DNA of 64,000 nt from Actinomadura rudentiformis (GTDB lineage: Bacteria; Actinomycetota; Actinomycetes; Streptosporangiales; Streptosporangiaceae). The translations under genes were made by a program, and so were the position numbers. The notes below the pieces were generated by a model that saw only the letters and a program-made list of their open reading frames with translations, did no database searches and had not been told where the DNA came from. The stretch lies in NCBI RefSeq assembly GCF_008923185.1, contig NZ_WBMT01000009.1, positions 186,001 through 250,000 of the forward strand. Reading direction: 5' to 3'. Of the stretch, positions 10,007 through 18,596 are shown piece by piece; within the stretch, counting starts at the first letter, position 1; every line of letters begins with the position of its first letter.

Positions 10007-11223
10007 GGTCCCGATTGTGGCAGGTGATCGGGATCGGGGAGCACCGCCACGACCTCCCAGCCGCCCTCGGGGCGCGGACCGGCGTGGATGCGTCCGCCAA
10101 GAGCCTCGACGCGTTCCCCCAGCCCGACCAGGCCGAAGCCGCCCGACGGCAGCCGCCGGCGGGCGGACTGGGACGTTCCCCGGCCGTTGTCGCGGACGGT
10201 CACCTGGACGCCCTCGTGGGTGCGCCAGACGCCGACCCGGACGGCCGTGGCGTCGGCGGCGTACTTGCGCGCGTTCGTCAGCGCCTCCTGGACGATCCGG
10301 TGCACCGACGTGGCCACCTCGGGCGCCAGCACCCCCAGCTCATCGGAGATCTCCAGGGTGGCGGGCGGGTCCTTGAACGCGACGACGAGCTCCTCCACCT
10401 GGGTCAGGCCGCCGACCGGCCGGGTCTTGGACTGGCCCGTCGCGTCGGTGTCGGGGCCGGTGTGCTGGGCCTCGCGCAGCAGGCCGACCATCCGGCGCAT
10501 GGAGGTGAGCGCCTCGGTGCCCGCCTTCTCGATGCCCGCGAACATCGTGTCGAGCTGCTCGGGATCCTGCGCCGCGCCCGACCCCGCCGTGAACCGGGCC
10601 GCCTGCGCCTGGACCACGATGCCGGTGATGTGATGGGCGACGAAGTCGTGCAGGTCGCGGGCCAGTTCGAGGCGTTCGTCGCGGCGCGCCGCCACCAGCG
10701 CGCGGGCCCGGCGCGCGTCGATCGCGCGCAGCCACAGCCCGGCGCCGATCGCGATCGCCACCAGGACCGTCAGCGGCGCGGAGAAGAACAGCAGGCTGAT
10801 CGCCGAGCCGCGCAGCGGCATGACCACGACCGCGCCGCCGACCAGGACGGTCATCGGGAGGAGGCGTTCGCGCGGCTGCTGCCAGATCACCCGGACGACC
10901 ATCACGAGCAGCCCAGACCCCTCCAGCAGCATGCTCGGGTTGTCGACCACCGGCTTGGCCAGCGCCGCGTACACCGTCATCAGGACCGACATGGACGCCG
11001 CGGCCAGGGTCCATGCCAGGAACCGCTTGGTCGTCAGGGCCGCCCAGGCGGAGACCGCGGCGAGGAAGATCAGTCCGAGGTACACCGAAAGCGCGCCATC
11101 GCTGGTGGCGGCGGCGACCAGGCACAGCAACAGGAAGAGCAGCGCGAGCGCGCCGGCTGTGCCGCGTACGAGGCAGCCGCCCAGCGATGTGATGCGGTCC
11201 AGCCGCGCGCCCGGATCAGTCAT
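10003..11223 (-). CDS. NarL-type sensor histidine kinase
   Basis: This 406-residue sensor kinase belongs to the HisKA_3 class. The N-terminal part has five to six hydrophobic segments (residues about 18-165) with no sizeable extracellular loop, which suggests membrane-stress sensing. The phospho-acceptor block is ARDLHDFVAHHITG, and the HATPase lobes carry DNGRGT and GGFGLVGLGERVEALGG near the end. The frame extends further upstream, but MTDPGARLDRITSLGG at 11223 is the likely start. Coupled to the response regulator by a four-base overlap. Similar pairs commonly control an adjacent ABC exporter, and one is encoded divergently about 120 bases away. Confidence 0.93.
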   Translation of the reverse strand: MTDPGARLDRITSLGGCLVRGTAGALALLFLLLCLVAAATSDGALSVYLGLIFLAAVSAWAALTTKRFLAWTLAAASMSVLMTVYAALAKPVVDNPSMLLEGSGLLVMVVRVIWQQPRERLLPMTVLVGGAVVVMPLRGSAISLLFFSAPLTVLVAIAIGAGLWLRAIDARRARALVAARRDERLELARDLHDFVAHHITGIVVQAQAARFTAGSGAAQDPEQLDTMFAGIEKAGTEALTSMRRMVGLLREAQHTGPDTDATGQSKTRPVGGLTQVEELVVAFKDPPATLEISDELGVLAPEVATSVHRIVQEALTNARKYAADATAVRVGVWRTHEGVQVTVRDNGRGTSQSARRRLPSGGFGLVGLGERVEALGGRIHAGPRPEGGWEVVAVLPDPDHLPQSGP

Positions 11224-11342
11224 GACACCGCAGGCTACGACCCTGGCCGGACCTGCGTATCGACCATTCGGCCGATCTCGGCGTGTCAGGACCGGCCCTG
11301 TGTCCGATGTGGCTGACCTGGCCGTTCCCACACGCTTGAGAC

Positions 11343-11516
11343 ATGAACGCCATGTACCTGGTCTACGTCCCGATCGCCGTCCTCTTCGCCGTCTTCGTCG
11401 TCTACGCAGGCCTGATCATGCCCGCCAAGGACATCTCGGCGTCGTGGCGCGACCGCCAAGAGCCACGCGGCCCGGATCGGCCGGCGTGCGACGACCCTCG
11501 AAAGGCTGCAGCGTGA
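11343..11516 (+). CDS. 57-residue single-span membrane peptide coupled to the ABC transporter
   Basis: This short gene begins MNAMYLVYVPIAVLFAVFVV, one membrane helix at about residues 4-27, and continues with a basic, Pro/Asp/Arg-rich cytoplasmic tail ending RKAAA. Its TGA overlaps the GTG of the ATP-binding gene (GTGA at 11513-11516), the same four-base coupling used by the rest of the operon. It is the first gene of the transcript. It may be an accessory subunit that stabilises or regulates the exporter; that role is inferred from position only. Confidence 0.72.
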   Translation: MNAMYLVYVPIAVLFAVFVVYAGLIMPAKDISASWRDRQEPRGPDRPACDDPRKAAA

Positions 11517-12196
11517 GCGAGCTCGTTCTCTCCGGACACGGCCTGGTCAAGCGGTTCGGGCCGACCGTCGCCCTCGGCGGGGTGGACCTCGCGGTCGCCG
11601 CCGGCGAAGCCGTGGCGATCATGGGCCCGAGCGGCTCCGGCAAGTCCACCCTGCTGCACTGCCTGGCCGGGATCATGAAGCCGGACGCGGGGGAGGTGCT
11701 CCTGCTCGGGCAGCGCATCGACTCGCTCGGGGAGCGCCGCCGCAGCGAGCTGCGCCGCACCCGGTTCGGCTTCGTGTTCCAGTTCGGCCAGCTGCTGCCG
11801 GAGCTGCCCGCCGAGGAGAACGTGGCGCTGCCGCTCATGCTCGGCGGCGTCGCGCGCGGCGAGGCCGTCCGGGCGGCCCGCGGCTGGTTCGGGCCGCTCG
11901 GGCTCGCCGGGCTGGAGGGCCGGCGGCCGGGCGAGCTGTCCGGCGGCCAGGCCCAGCGGGTCGCGATCGCCCGTGCCCTGGTGTCCAAGCCCGCGGTCGT
12001 CTTCGCCGACGAGCCCACCGGGGCCCTCGACCAGAACACCGGCCACGAGACGATGCGGCTGCTGGTCGAGGCGACCAAGCACAACGGCGCCTCGCTGGTG
12101 GTGGTGACGCACGACCCCAATGTGGCGCGCTGGTGCGACCGCACGGTCGAGGTCCGTGACGGGCAGTTGCTCGTACCCGCCGGCGGTGTCGTGTGA
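11513..12196 (+). CDS. ABC transporter ATP-binding protein (MacB/LolD type)
   Basis: This 227-residue ATPase has the full motif set: Walker A GPSGSGKST near 41-49, signature LSGGQAQRVAIARAL near 143-157, and Walker B VVFADEPTGALD. The start is a GTG overlapping the stop of the small membrane peptide. The next gene, an FtsX-type permease, starts within its last codons. The MacB/LolD group energises export of lipids, peptides or antibiotics, or lipoprotein transfer. Its position beside a NarL-type two-component system fits an inducible antibiotic or envelope-stress exporter. Confidence 0.95.
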   Translation: MSELVLSGHGLVKRFGPTVALGGVDLAVAAGEAVAIMGPSGSGKSTLLHCLAGIMKPDAGEVLLLGQRIDSLGERRRSELRRTRFGFVFQFGQLLPELPAEENVALPLMLGGVARGEAVRAARGWFGPLGLAGLEGRRPGELSGGQAQRVAIARALVSKPAVVFADEPTGALDQNTGHETMRLLVEATKHNGASLVVVTHDPNVARWCDRTVEVRDGQLLVPAGGVV

Positions 12197-14187
12197 TGCG
12201 CACGACCCTCGAACTCGCCTGGCGGCTGCTGCGTGGCGGCGGCCGCCGGGGCCTGCTGGGCTCGCTGCTCACACTGGCCGCGGTCGCCGTCTCCACCGGA
12301 TTGCTGCTCTTCGCGGTCGGCGCGAACCACGCCTTCTCGCAGCGGGCCGACGCCGACGCGTGGCGGCATCCCGCCACGATGGCGGGTGGCGCCGCGACCG
12401 CCGTCCAGGCGCTGGACACCGACTATGTCCGCGGCACGCCGATCACGATCGTCGACCTCGCCGCCACGGGCGGGTCGGCGAGCCGGCAGGCCCCGGTGCC
12501 GCCGGGGATGAAGGCGTTCCCCAAGCCGGGCGATCTCTGGGTCTCGCCCGCGCTCGCCGACATGATCAAGAAGCTGCCCGCCGACCAGCTGGCGAAGCGG
12601 TTCCGCGCCGGGGCGCCCACCGGGATCCTGGGGGACGAGGCGCTCGTCCATCCCGGCGAGCTGGTCGCGGTGGCCGGTCACAAACCGGCCGACCCGGCCA
12701 TGACCGTCGAACGGAACGACACGACGGGCTCGGAGACCACCGCGTCCCCGGCGCCGATCGATCACTACGCCACCGGCGCGGTGTCGACGATCCCGCAGGT
12801 CTACCAGATACTCGCGATCATCGCGTCGGTGCTGATGGTCGTACCGCTGCTGGTCTTCGGCGGCGCCGCCGCACGCCTCACGGTCGCCCGGCGCGACCAG
12901 CGGCTCGCCGCGCTGCGCCTGGTCGGCGCCACCCCCGGGCAGGTCGTCGCGATCACCGCGGCGGAGGCGGTGCTGACCGCGGCTGCGGGCGCGGTCGCCG
13001 GAGCGCTGCTGTACGCGGCGGCGATCCCCGCGCTCACGCAGATCACGATCGGCGGGGGCACCTGGTTCGCCGGCGACCTGTGGCCAGGGCTGCTGCCGCT
13101 CGCCGCCGTGCTCGTCGCGGTGCCCTTGCTGGTCGGCGTCAGCGCCATCGTGGGCCTGCGCCGCGTGGTCGTCAGCCCGCTCGGGGTGGCCAAGCGGGAG
13201 ACGCCGCCCGGCATGAAGGCGATCCGGCTGGCCGTGTTCGGCGCCATCGTCGTCGCCTTCGGGATGATCAGTGGGAATCTCCTGTCGATGGGCAAGACGG
13301 GCGCCGTCCTCCTCGTGGTCTTCCTCGCGCTCGGCTTCCTTTCGATCAACCTGGTGGGGCCCTGGGTGGTCGCGCTGATCGGCCGCGTCACGGCCGGCAC
13401 GGCCCGCGGGCCTGCCCGGCTGCTGGCGGGCCGCCGCCTGATCGACGACCCGCGCTCCGCGTGGCGGACGGTCGCCGGGGTGGCGCTGACCGGGTTCGTC
13501 GCGGGCTTCCTCTCCTTGATGAATCCCGCCGCGATGCCGGGCGCCGATGCCAAGGACCGGATGGAGCTCACCGTCGCGAAGGCGCGGGCCGCCGCCGTGG
13601 CGGACCAGGCCAGGGAACGGCTGGCCGGCATCCCGGCCAAGGTGACGGTGGGCGGGGCCGGATCCGATGACTACTCCCGGACGGTGGAGATCACGGTGCC
13701 CGGCGGCGACGCCGCGGTCGACCGGGCCCGCACGGCGCTGCACGGCGTCGTCCCCGGCACGTCCCCCACGCCCCCGGCGGGCTCGGGAGCGGAGCTCTAC
13801 CTGCTGGCGGACCTGCGTACCGGCGCGCTCACGGTCCTGGTGGTGTCGTTCCTCATCGCCATCACCAGCGCGGGCATCACCGGCGCATCGGCCGTGCTCG
13901 ACCGCAGGCAGACGTACGCGATGTTGCGCCTGGCCGGCACGCCGCTGGAGGTGCTCGACCGGGCGCGGCGCCAGGAGACCTTGATCCCGCTCGCCGTCAT
14001 GGGCGGCGGGTCGCTGCTGACCGGGTTGTTCTTCGCCTCTCCGTTCGCGGTGGGATTCGGGTTCTCGGGCGCGCTGACGCTGGTCGCGTTCGTCGTGCTC
14101 GGGTTCGCCGGGATCATCGGCGCCGGCGCGCTGAGCCGCCCGCTGCTGCGCTCGGTCACCGCCGACCCGGCACCACGCCCGGACTGA
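12193..14187 (+). CDS. FtsX-like ABC transporter permease
   Basis: This 664-residue permease has an N-terminal membrane helix (about 20-42) followed by an extracytoplasmic domain (about 45-200). A first FtsX block of three or more helices spans about 205-330, two further helices lie around 345-400, and a second FtsX module is C-terminal (about 540-655). This is the two-module layout of BceB-like or large FtsX permeases. It begins with GTG-ATG overlapping the ATPase stop. With the ATPase and small peptide it forms a complete exporter; the substrate is unknown. Confidence 0.92.
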   Translation: MMRTTLELAWRLLRGGGRRGLLGSLLTLAAVAVSTGLLLFAVGANHAFSQRADADAWRHPATMAGGAATAVQALDTDYVRGTPITIVDLAATGGSASRQAPVPPGMKAFPKPGDLWVSPALADMIKKLPADQLAKRFRAGAPTGILGDEALVHPGELVAVAGHKPADPAMTVERNDTTGSETTASPAPIDHYATGAVSTIPQVYQILAIIASVLMVVPLLVFGGAAARLTVARRDQRLAALRLVGATPGQVVAITAAEAVLTAAAGAVAGALLYAAAIPALTQITIGGGTWFAGDLWPGLLPLAAVLVAVPLLVGVSAIVGLRRVVVSPLGVAKRETPPGMKAIRLAVFGAIVVAFGMISGNLLSMGKTGAVLLVVFLALGFLSINLVGPWVVALIGRVTAGTARGPARLLAGRRLIDDPRSAWRTVAGVALTGFVAGFLSLMNPAAMPGADAKDRMELTVAKARAAAVADQARERLAGIPAKVTVGGAGSDDYSRTVEITVPGGDAAVDRARTALHGVVPGTSPTPPAGSGAELYLLADLRTGALTVLVVSFLIAITSAGITGASAVLDRRQTYAMLRLAGTPLEVLDRARRQETLIPLAVMGGGSLLTGLFFASPFAVGFGFSGALTLVAFVVLGFAGIIGAGALSRPLLRSVTADPAPRPD

Positions 14188-14280
14188 GGACGGCGACGCG
14201 TTCGTCCGGGCGGGGCTTCAGGGGAGGTCCCGACCGAAATTGCGTCGCGTTCGCGCTACTGGGACCGGCATGCTGACGGC

Positions 14281-14769
14281 ATGGAGATCCGGGAGGCGAA
14301 GGCCGTGGACTGGCCGGCGATCTGGCCGTTCCTGCGCGAGATCGTCGCCGCCGGTGACACGTTCACCTGGCCACGCGACATCGGCGAGGAGCGCGCCCGC
14401 TCGTTCTGGATGAAGGAGCCGCCCGGCCGTACGGTCGTCGCGGTCGACAGCGAGGGCGCCGTGCTCGGCACGGCCAACATGAACCCCAACCACATGGGAC
14501 CCGCCTCGCACATCGCGAGCGCCAGCTTCATGGTCGCGCCCGAGCACGCGGGCCGGGGTGTGGGCCGGGCGCTGGGGGAGCACGTCATGGACTGGGCGCG
14601 GGCCGAGGGGTATCGCGCGATGCAGTTCAACGCCGTGGTGGAGACCAACGAGCGTGCCGTGCGCCTATGGCGTTCCCTCGGCATGGAGGTCGTGGCGACC
14701 CTGAAGGAAGGGTTCTGTCACCCGACCAAGGGTTATGTCGGCCTCCACATCATGTATCGCCTCCTCTGA
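14281..14769 (+). CDS. GNAT-family N-acetyltransferase
   Basis: This 162-residue single-domain GNAT enzyme has acetyl-CoA motif A, PEHAGRGVGRALGEHVMDWA, near residues 83-102, followed by NAVVETNERAVRLWRSLGM. The latter block is typical of phosphinothricin/ribosomal-protein-like acetyltransferases. The substrate is unknown. The stop codon lies one base before a perfect SOS box, but that box faces the following small gene. Confidence 0.92.
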   Translation: MEIREAKAVDWPAIWPFLREIVAAGDTFTWPRDIGEERARSFWMKEPPGRTVVAVDSEGAVLGTANMNPNHMGPASHIASASFMVAPEHAGRGVGRALGEHVMDWARAEGYRAMQFNAVVETNERAVRLWRSLGMEVVATLKEGFCHPTKGYVGLHIMYRLL

Positions 14770-14770
14770 A

Positions 14771-14784
14771 CGAACGCGCGTTCG
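14771..14784. promoter_or_regulatory. LexA/SOS box upstream of a small gene
   Basis: CGAACGCGCGTTCG matches CGAAC-N4-GTTCG exactly and is a perfect 14-base palindrome. It lies just after the GNAT stop and before the small gene at 14930. No other gene starts nearby on either strand, so the small gene is the apparent target. Confidence 0.85.
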
Positions 14785-14929
14785 AAAAAATGTCAGAGGT
14801 GAGGCGTAAGTTCGCAGCGTGACATGGGGGACTCCGGGGAATATCCATCGAACCAGTGAGCTTGTTCGGTGCGTACCTCCGGGTATCCCGACCGGTGCTC
14901 AGCCGGTGAAGCAGGAAGGGGTAGCTGCA

Positions 14930-15154
14930 GTGAGCGAAGCCGCGTTCCATCACCTTTCCCGCCCTAGGCTGGACGGGCCCGCAGAGCGGACCCTCGTCGA
15001 GCCGTGGCTTACCCACACCCCCACGAATCTGGCCCTTAACACCTATATGGATGTCGCCGAGCCCGAGGTGACCGTCGCCGCGCTCGCTCCGGTCGAGCCT
15101 CTGCCGGTGTACGTCCCGGTGACGCCCCGTCGCGTGGCGGCGCTGGCCGCATAG
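14930..15154 (+). CDS. Small protein of unknown function behind an SOS box, C-terminal AALAA
   Basis: This is a 74-residue protein if read from the GTG at 14930, which has AGGAAGGGG eight bases upstream. A GTG at 14819 would give 111 residues but has a poorly spaced ribosome site. It has no Cys and no membrane segment. The second half is Pro/Val/Leu-rich (VAALAPVEPLPVYVPVTPRR) and the last residues are RVAALAA. That tail resembles the end of actinobacterial ssrA tags (ALAA), which ClpXP recognises. With the perfect SOS box upstream, this suggests a short-lived, damage-induced protein. No homology is recognised, so function is open. Confidence 0.6.
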   Translation: MSEAAFHHLSRPRLDGPAERTLVEPWLTHTPTNLALNTYMDVAEPEVTVAALAPVEPLPVYVPVTPRRVAALAA

Positions 15155-15157
15155 CGC

Positions 15158-16090
15158 CTACCCGTCGCCCTTGCCGGGGCGCACGGCCCTTGCCGCGAGG
15201 GTGGCGACGCGTTCGACCGTCGCCACCCCGGCCGACAGCGAGGGATGGCCGGCTGAGATGACGGCGACCAGACAGTCGTGGTCGCCGCCGCTGATCCGGC
15301 CGATGCTGTTGACCGTCCAGGCGCCGCCGTCCACCTGGCGAGGCAACCAGCCGTTCTTGAGCGCGACCGTCTCGGCCCGCTCCGCGGCCGCGCTGACGCC
15401 CCAGGCCTGGTCGTCCACGACGCCCTCCATCAGGCTCAGCACGTACCTACGGTGCTGTGCAGTGAGCGGGCTCTTCTTCGAGGTCAGCGCGCCGAGCAGC
15501 CGGACCTGGTCGGCGGCGCTCGTCGTCGTCGAGCCCCACGCCCCGCCAGGCCCGGCGGTGGTCTGCTTGAGCCCGAGCTTGCGGTTGGCCTTGTCCAGCC
15601 CGCTCCCGCCGCCGATCGAGTTCCACAACGCCGACGCCGCGCCGTTGTCGCTGTGCCGGATCATCTGGGCGGCGAGCGACCTCTCGTACCGGCTGAGCCG
15701 ACGTTCGGCGCGCTGCACCTGGAGCAGGAGCGCCATCAGGATGTCGACCTTGACGATGCTGGCCGTCGCCGTCCGGACCTTGCTCCCGTAGGAGTACGCG
15801 GCACCCGTCTCCAGATCCCGGACCGCCACCGACACCCGCCCTGGCCGATCGTCCAGATACTTCTTGATCGCTCGTGACGTCCGTGCCCGCTCCCGCCCCG
15901 GCACCGGCGCCGGAGCGGCGGCCGGCGCAGGTGCGGGCATGACCGTCGGCGCAGGTCCGGCGGTGGCCGGTGCCCGCGGCGTCGAGGCCATCGGCGCGCT
16001 GCCGGGCTGTTCGTCCACGGTCAGACCCACCATCGCGATCGTGGTGACGGCGGCGACACCTGTGCGCAGCGTGGCATGCCGGAATCCCAT
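15158..16090 (-). CDS. Secreted serine hydrolase, class A beta-lactamase fold
   Basis: This is a 310-residue exported protein. The N-terminus has a signal-like segment (about residues 8-24) followed by an Ala/Pro-rich linker up to residue 68. The catalytic SxxK is SIVK at 111-114 and the second element SDN is at 147-149. The usual KTG appears as KNG at 245-247, and no clear class-A ExxLN omega-loop glutamate is visible. That combination suggests a penicillin-binding or related hydrolase rather than an efficient beta-lactamase; this is inference. It is convergent with the small SOS gene, three bases away. Confidence 0.85.
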   Translation of the reverse strand: MGFRHATLRTGVAAVTTIAMVGLTVDEQPGSAPMASTPRAPATAGPAPTVMPAPAPAAAPAPVPGRERARTSRAIKKYLDDRPGRVSVAVRDLETGAAYSYGSKVRTATASIVKVDILMALLLQVQRAERRLSRYERSLAAQMIRHSDNGAASALWNSIGGGSGLDKANRKLGLKQTTAGPGGAWGSTTTSAADQVRLLGALTSKKSPLTAQHRRYVLSLMEGVVDDQAWGVSAAAERAETVALKNGWLPRQVDGGAWTVNSIGRISGGDHDCLVAVISAGHPSLSAGVATVERVATLAARAVRPGKGDG

Positions 16091-16195
16091 GCCGCCCGAG
16101 GCTGATCAGTCAACCTGGAGGCCCCATGACCCCATCCTGAAAGTCGTGTTTCCTCCGCAGGACCCGATGTCGACATCTCGTATGGCAAGACGTAG

Positions 16196-16212
16196 TTCTC
16201 AAACTATGAGAA
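16196..16212. promoter_or_regulatory. Inverted repeat upstream of methyltransferase gene
   Basis: TTCTCA-AACTA-TGAGAA is a perfect 6-bp inverted repeat with a 5-base spacer. It lies about 60 bases before the methyltransferase start, in a gene-free stretch of relatively low GC. It could be an operator; no regulator gene is adjacent. Confidence 0.4.
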
Positions 16213-16275
16213 GCATGTCTATGGTGAACGGGTCGGACCATGGCGACGGCGCCATGAGGGAGAGAGGTGTCTTCG

Positions 16276-17082
16276 ATGTCGGCACAGGGGACCTACACGC
16301 ATGGCTTCCACAAGTCCGTGCTGAGCTCGCACACCTGGCGCACCGTGGAGAATTCCGCGGCCTACCTGATCGAGCACCTGAGCGCCGGAGCCTCGGTCCT
16401 GGACATCGGTTGCGGCCCGGGGACCATCACCGCGGACCTGGCTGAACGGGTGGCGCCCGGCCGCGTCACCGCCGTCGACGCGTCGGGCGAGGTACTGGAG
16501 CAGGCGGCGCGCGAGGCCGCCGGACGCGGCGTGGACACCGTCGACTTCTTCGTGGAAGACGTGCACGCTCTGAGCTTCGCCGACGACACGTTCGACATCG
16601 TGCACGCCCACCAGGTCCTGCAACATGTGGCCGACCCGGTCCAGGCGCTGCGCGAGATGCGGCGCGTCTGCAAACCGGGCGGCGTCGTCGCGGCGCGGGA
16701 CGCCGACTTCGGCGGCTTCATCTGGCATCCGAGCCCGCCCGGCATGGACGAGTGGATGCCGATCTACTACAAGACCGCACGCGGCAACGGCGGTGAACCC
16801 GATGCGGGCCGCCGCCTGATGTCATGGGCGCGCGAAGCGGGCTTCGCCGACGTCACCGCGACCGCCTCCGTCTGGTGCTACTCCACGCCCGAAGAACGCG
16901 AGTGGTGGAGCGAGTCCTGGGGCGGCCGCCTGCTGCACTCCTCCGTCGCCCACCACGCCATCGCCGGAGGCCATGCCACCCGCGACGACCTGCAGCGCGT
17001 CTACACCGGCTGGAAGGCCTGGGCCGCCGCCGAAGACGGCTGGTTCGCCGTCCCCCACGGCGAGATCATCTGCCGCCCCTGA
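16276..17082 (+). CDS. SAM-dependent methyltransferase (class I, UbiE-like)
   Basis: This 268-residue class I methyltransferase has the SAM-binding motif LDIGCGPGT near residues 44-52, the acidic ribose-binding end VTAVDAS, and the post-motif FDIVHAHQVLQHV. Motif III-like sequence RRVCKPGGVVAARD follows. The substrate is unknown. ATG 16276 and GTG 16267 are both possible starts; the purine-rich GAGGGAGAGAG serves either. It stands alone on the plus strand and converges on the next gene, ten bases away. Confidence 0.9.
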   Translation: MSAQGTYTHGFHKSVLSSHTWRTVENSAAYLIEHLSAGASVLDIGCGPGTITADLAERVAPGRVTAVDASGEVLEQAAREAAGRGVDTVDFFVEDVHALSFADDTFDIVHAHQVLQHVADPVQALREMRRVCKPGGVVAARDADFGGFIWHPSPPGMDEWMPIYYKTARGNGGEPDAGRRLMSWAREAGFADVTATASVWCYSTPEEREWWSESWGGRLLHSSVAHHAIAGGHATRDDLQRVYTGWKAWAAAEDGWFAVPHGEIICRP

Positions 17083-17091
17083 GCCCGTAGG

Positions 17092-17670
17092 TCAGGACGC
17101 GTGCCAGGCGGGGTCCCGGCCGGTCAGGCCGACGAGGCGGTCGAGGGCCGGGGCATCGGCGGGCACATCGACGGGAGGGCCGAACGGGCCGTCGCTCGAA
17201 TCCCCCAGCGGGGACTGGGACAGGAAGGCCAGACAGGCCTCGATCGCCTCCGGCGCGCTCTCGTACGGCTGCCCGGTGGCCTGGGCGACGTCCCAGCCGT
17301 GCACGACGACCTCGTTCAACGCCACGAGCCCGGCCACCTGGCCCGGCAGATCGATCCCGCCGGCCTGGGTCATCCCTTCCCACGCGTCCGGCTTGCGCCA
17401 CGCCCCGGCGAGCCCGGCGAGCCGCTGCGGGAGGCTCTCCCGCCAGTCACCCGGCAGGCGTGAGGCGTCGCCGGACGGGCCCTGCGGCCCGCCGGGCAGC
17501 GTGTCCTTCGCGGCGGCGACGGTGAACGCCAGCGACAGCCCGTTGATGTGGTCGACCAGGTCTCCCAGCGTGTACGCGGGACACGGCGTAGGCAGCGTGA
17601 GCTGGTCGTCGGTCACGTTCACGAGAAGTTCGGCGAGCCGCTCGGTGGCGGGTCCGAGATCCGGCGTCAT
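17092..17670 (-). CDS. TIGR03086-family protein (mycothiol-dependent/DinB-like fold)
   Basis: This 192-residue protein belongs to TIGR03086, a branch of the mycothiol maleylpyruvate isomerase N-terminal/DinB superfamily common in actinobacteria. Diagnostic stretches are DQLTLPTPCPAYTLGDLVDH near the start and NEVVVHGWDVAQATGQP near 125-141. They supply the His residues that form the metal site in this fold. The reaction is not established. It is probably monocistronic, with no operon partner. Confidence 0.85.
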   Translation of the reverse strand: MTPDLGPATERLAELLVNVTDDQLTLPTPCPAYTLGDLVDHINGLSLAFTVAAAKDTLPGGPQGPSGDASRLPGDWRESLPQRLAGLAGAWRKPDAWEGMTQAGGIDLPGQVAGLVALNEVVVHGWDVAQATGQPYESAPEAIEACLAFLSQSPLGDSSDGPFGPPVDVPADAPALDRLVGLTGRDPAWHAS

Positions 17671-17735
17671 GGACGTCTCCTCATCCGATCGGTGCGTTGA
17701 CGTGTAGACCAGCCGGCGCCTGGAAAGTCATCGGT

Positions 17736-18524
17736 TCAGTGGTTCCGCGTGGTGGGCGGCAGATATTTCCGGGTGAGGTCGTCGAGCCGGGCGGCGGCGG
17801 CCTTGTCGTCGGGCAGAGTGATGCGCCTGCCTTCGACGAAGGCCGTCAACGCTTCGGTGGGCGGCGTGTCGATCAGGGGGACGATCGGGGCGATGCTCTG
17901 GCCGACGGATTTGCCGAACCTCTTCATCGAAAGCATGTGAGCCGCGTCCGCCGCGTCGTAGTCGCCGGAGAGGCCCGTGGCCGTCATTCCAGGGTGGAAC
18001 AGCACGTAGCTGATGCTGGGATGGCTTCCGGCGTAGGACTCTCCCAGCAGGTCGTTCAGCTTGCCGCCTTGGAACATCGCCGAGACTCCGTTGTAGTCCT
18101 CGGAGAATTCCAGATCGTTCCAGCGAACGAGGGAGAGGTCGGCACCCGGGCCTGCCACGTTCATGATGACAGGGCGTTCAGACGCCTCCAGTTGCGCGGC
18201 GAGGCTGTGGGAGAGGAGATAACGGCTCAGGTAGAAGAGCGCGAAGTTCTCCTCGATGCCTTCGGCGGTCTCGTACCGGCGTGAACGGAAGTGGCGGGCG
18301 CACAGGATGAGCGCGTCGATGACGGGAAACCTTGCTTGGAGTTCCTCGACTGCCTTCCTGGTCTCGCCGACGAGGCTCAGGTCGGCTCGGATGAAGACCG
18401 CGCGTTCATCGGCTTTGGCGGCGTTCCGCCCGACGATGACGACCGTGTCGCCCCGGTCCAGGTAGGTGCGGGCGAGGCCCCGGCCGATGCCGTCGGTCCC
18501 GCCAGTGATCACGATCGTCTTCAA
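17736..18524 (-). CDS. Short-chain dehydrogenase-like protein with altered active site
   Basis: This 262-residue SDR-fold protein has the NAD(P) motif TGGTDGIGRG at 7-16 and VVIVGRN at the end of the second strand. The start is a TTG at 18524 with AGGGAG before it; upstream extension of the frame is not credible. Where classical SDRs have YxxxK the sequence shows FQGGK, and the NNAG motif is replaced by LCARH. Catalysis may therefore be lost or altered. It is divergent from a TetR gene, and two matching operator sites lie between them, so it is almost certainly that regulator's target. Confidence 0.85.
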   Translation of the reverse strand: MKTIVITGGTDGIGRGLARTYLDRGDTVVIVGRNAAKADERAVFIRADLSLVGETRKAVEELQARFPVIDALILCARHFRSRRYETAEGIEENFALFYLSRYLLSHSLAAQLEASERPVIMNVAGPGADLSLVRWNDLEFSEDYNGVSAMFQGGKLNDLLGESYAGSHPSISYVLFHPGMTATGLSGDYDAADAAHMLSMKRFGKSVGQSIAPIVPLIDTPPTEALTAFVEGRRITLPDDKAAAARLDDLTRKYLPPTTRNH

Positions 18525-18540
18525 CGGAGGGCTCCCTGAA

Positions 18541-18556
18541 TAGACTGGTGAGTCCA
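18541..18556. promoter_or_regulatory. TetR operator copy 1 (next to the SDR gene)
   Basis: TAGACTGGTGAGTCCA reads TGGACT-N4-AGTCTA on the other strand and differs by one base from the second site. It lies 17 bases from the SDR start codon, where bound repressor would block the SDR promoter or leader. Confidence 0.7.
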
Positions 18557-18596
18557 ATTTAGGAGACTCGACAGTCTTGGGCAAGCGAGACCAATT

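Noticed and set aside
11416..13743. 775-residue minus-strand frame opposite the ABC transporter genes
   Set aside because: No recognisable domain, shadow composition, and real genes with full motifs lie on the other strand.
14819..15154. Longer 111-residue version of the SOS-linked small gene
   Set aside because: The GTG at 14819 has poor ribosome-site spacing, while GTG 14930 has a well-placed AGGAAGGGG; kept only as an alternative start.
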